Below are positions 63,301 through 64,000 of a DNA stretch of 64,000 bases, piece by piece. Numbering within the stretch: position 1 is the first letter of the stretch; every line of letters begins with the position of its first letter. Made by a program: the position numbers and the translations under genes. The notes under the pieces are model-generated. The model was not told the origin of the DNA. It saw nothing but the letters and a program-made list of their open reading frames with translations, and made no database searches. Source of the DNA: Proteles cristata cristata. Taxonomy: Eukaryota > Chordata > Mammalia > Carnivora > Hyaenidae. Location of the stretch: the NCBI GenBank assembly GCA_017311185.1, contig JAESUZ010001269.1, positions 744,001 through 808,000 of the forward strand. The letters run 5' to 3'.

Positions 63301-64000
63301 GAGACTTTCATACCCCAGTGTGCCCTATACCAGACGCACTGTCTCTAATTCAGTCTCATTCCCACTTACACATTCCTTCAGGGTTCCTCAGTGAAATTGG
63401 CGAGGGGGCAGTAAGATATTCTGAGAAACAGACTTGTCAGTTATACAGTCTCTTACTAATAGGTCCCATTTGGTGTCATTGATTCCCCTTGTCACCAGTC
63501 CATCCTCCCCCTCACCACTGCCACTCTGCTTACGGACAGCTTTTTCTCTGGAAGTTTTTTTCTCACTGATTTCTGCTTTGGCCCTAGAAAATGAGTCACA
63601 CAATTTAAAAATGCACAGCTCCCACAGTCTCTGACCGGGTCATCAGATATCACATCTTTCTTCCAAGCAGTCTTCCCTTCTTTTTGCAAGTCTTGTTTTT
63701 CTGTTGTTTTGTTTTGTTTTGTTTTCAAGTGGCAGCTGTATTTTCCTCTTTCTGACCCTCCAACATTCTCAGCTTATCTATGATGATTGATTCCCCCCCA
63801 CCCTGTGGGTTTTCTGGGCTTTCTGTTTGGCTTTCCTTTCTTTTTCTTGCTTTTGCTGCATTTTGGTTATTTTCACTATTTTTTTGTGTTTTAGCGTGTC
63901 TGCAGCAGGAACACAAGAAGTTGAATTGTTAGCTAAAATGAGGCTTATTTAACTTATGTAATATACAAGTTATTTAGCTTACATAATAGATACATTAACT

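Larger units (their letters stand above)
51402..64000 (+). other. ADAMTS12: ADAMTS12 intron 2 (5' part)
   Basis: There is no coding exon after 51401. Contents: an old repeat split by a SINE (51937-52400), short hAT-like remnants (52765-52990, 61555-61725), SINEs (51988-52213, 53745-53969, 62744-62970, 63074-63300), LINE-1 pieces (55015-55740), a TCTA/TCTG microsatellite (57055-57180), MER5A (57545-57762) and a CAAAA repeat (58255-58281). The last kilobase is AT/T-rich with no gene. Confidence 0.8.

Overview
This is a window of nuclear DNA from a carnivoran mammal, most likely a feliform (cat-like) species. At least two dozen copies of a tRNA-Lys-derived SINE (the SINEC family; head 'ggggcgcctgggtggc', CT-rich tail) are scattered through it, together with old LINE-1 fragments, MaLR LTRs, MIRs and hAT/Tigger DNA-transposon remnants. 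About eleven SINE copies form a young, very uniform subfamily whose diagnostic bases differ from what I recall of the domestic-cat consensus. I therefore assign it to feliforms but not to a species.

Three protein-coding genes are recognisable, in the conserved order of human 5p13.2. (1) SLC45A2, plus strand: exons 3-7 at 6255-19300, exons 1-2 to the left of the window. (2) RXFP3, minus strand: one intact coding exon at 23908-25284, tail-to-tail with SLC45A2. (3) ADAMTS12, plus strand: coding exons 1 and 2 at 42622-42748 and 51040-51401, with the rest to the right of the window. All splice sites in the window are GT-AG, all reading phases join, and no coding lesion was seen.

Layout: 1-6254 SLC45A2 intron 2; 6255-19300 SLC45A2 exons 3-7 with their introns; 19301-23907 intergenic and RXFP3 3' flank; 23560-25960 CpG-rich RXFP3 block; 25960-42000 repeat-filled intergenic DNA; 42000-42750 ADAMTS12 CpG island and exon 1; 42749-64000 ADAMTS12 introns 1 and 2 around exon 2. 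The three genes are neighbours by ancient synteny and do not act in one pathway: melanosome transport, relaxin-3 neuropeptide signalling and extracellular proteolysis respectively.

The most notable points are these. RXFP3 has lost the ATG that starts the human protein (and the Met at position 3), so translation must begin at the codon matching human Met12. SLC45A2 carries Leu (TTG) at the residue-374 site and Glu at 272, the two classic human pigmentation positions. A SINE sits about 25 bases past the SLC45A2 exon 3 donor. A near-perfect AATAAA follows the SLC45A2 stop by three bases. A possible uORF in the RXFP3 leader contains a CAG/polyglutamine run. Close inverted pairs of SINEs lie in ADAMTS12 intron 1. 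I found no novel system, no CRISPR array, and no viral gene or prokaryotic feature.
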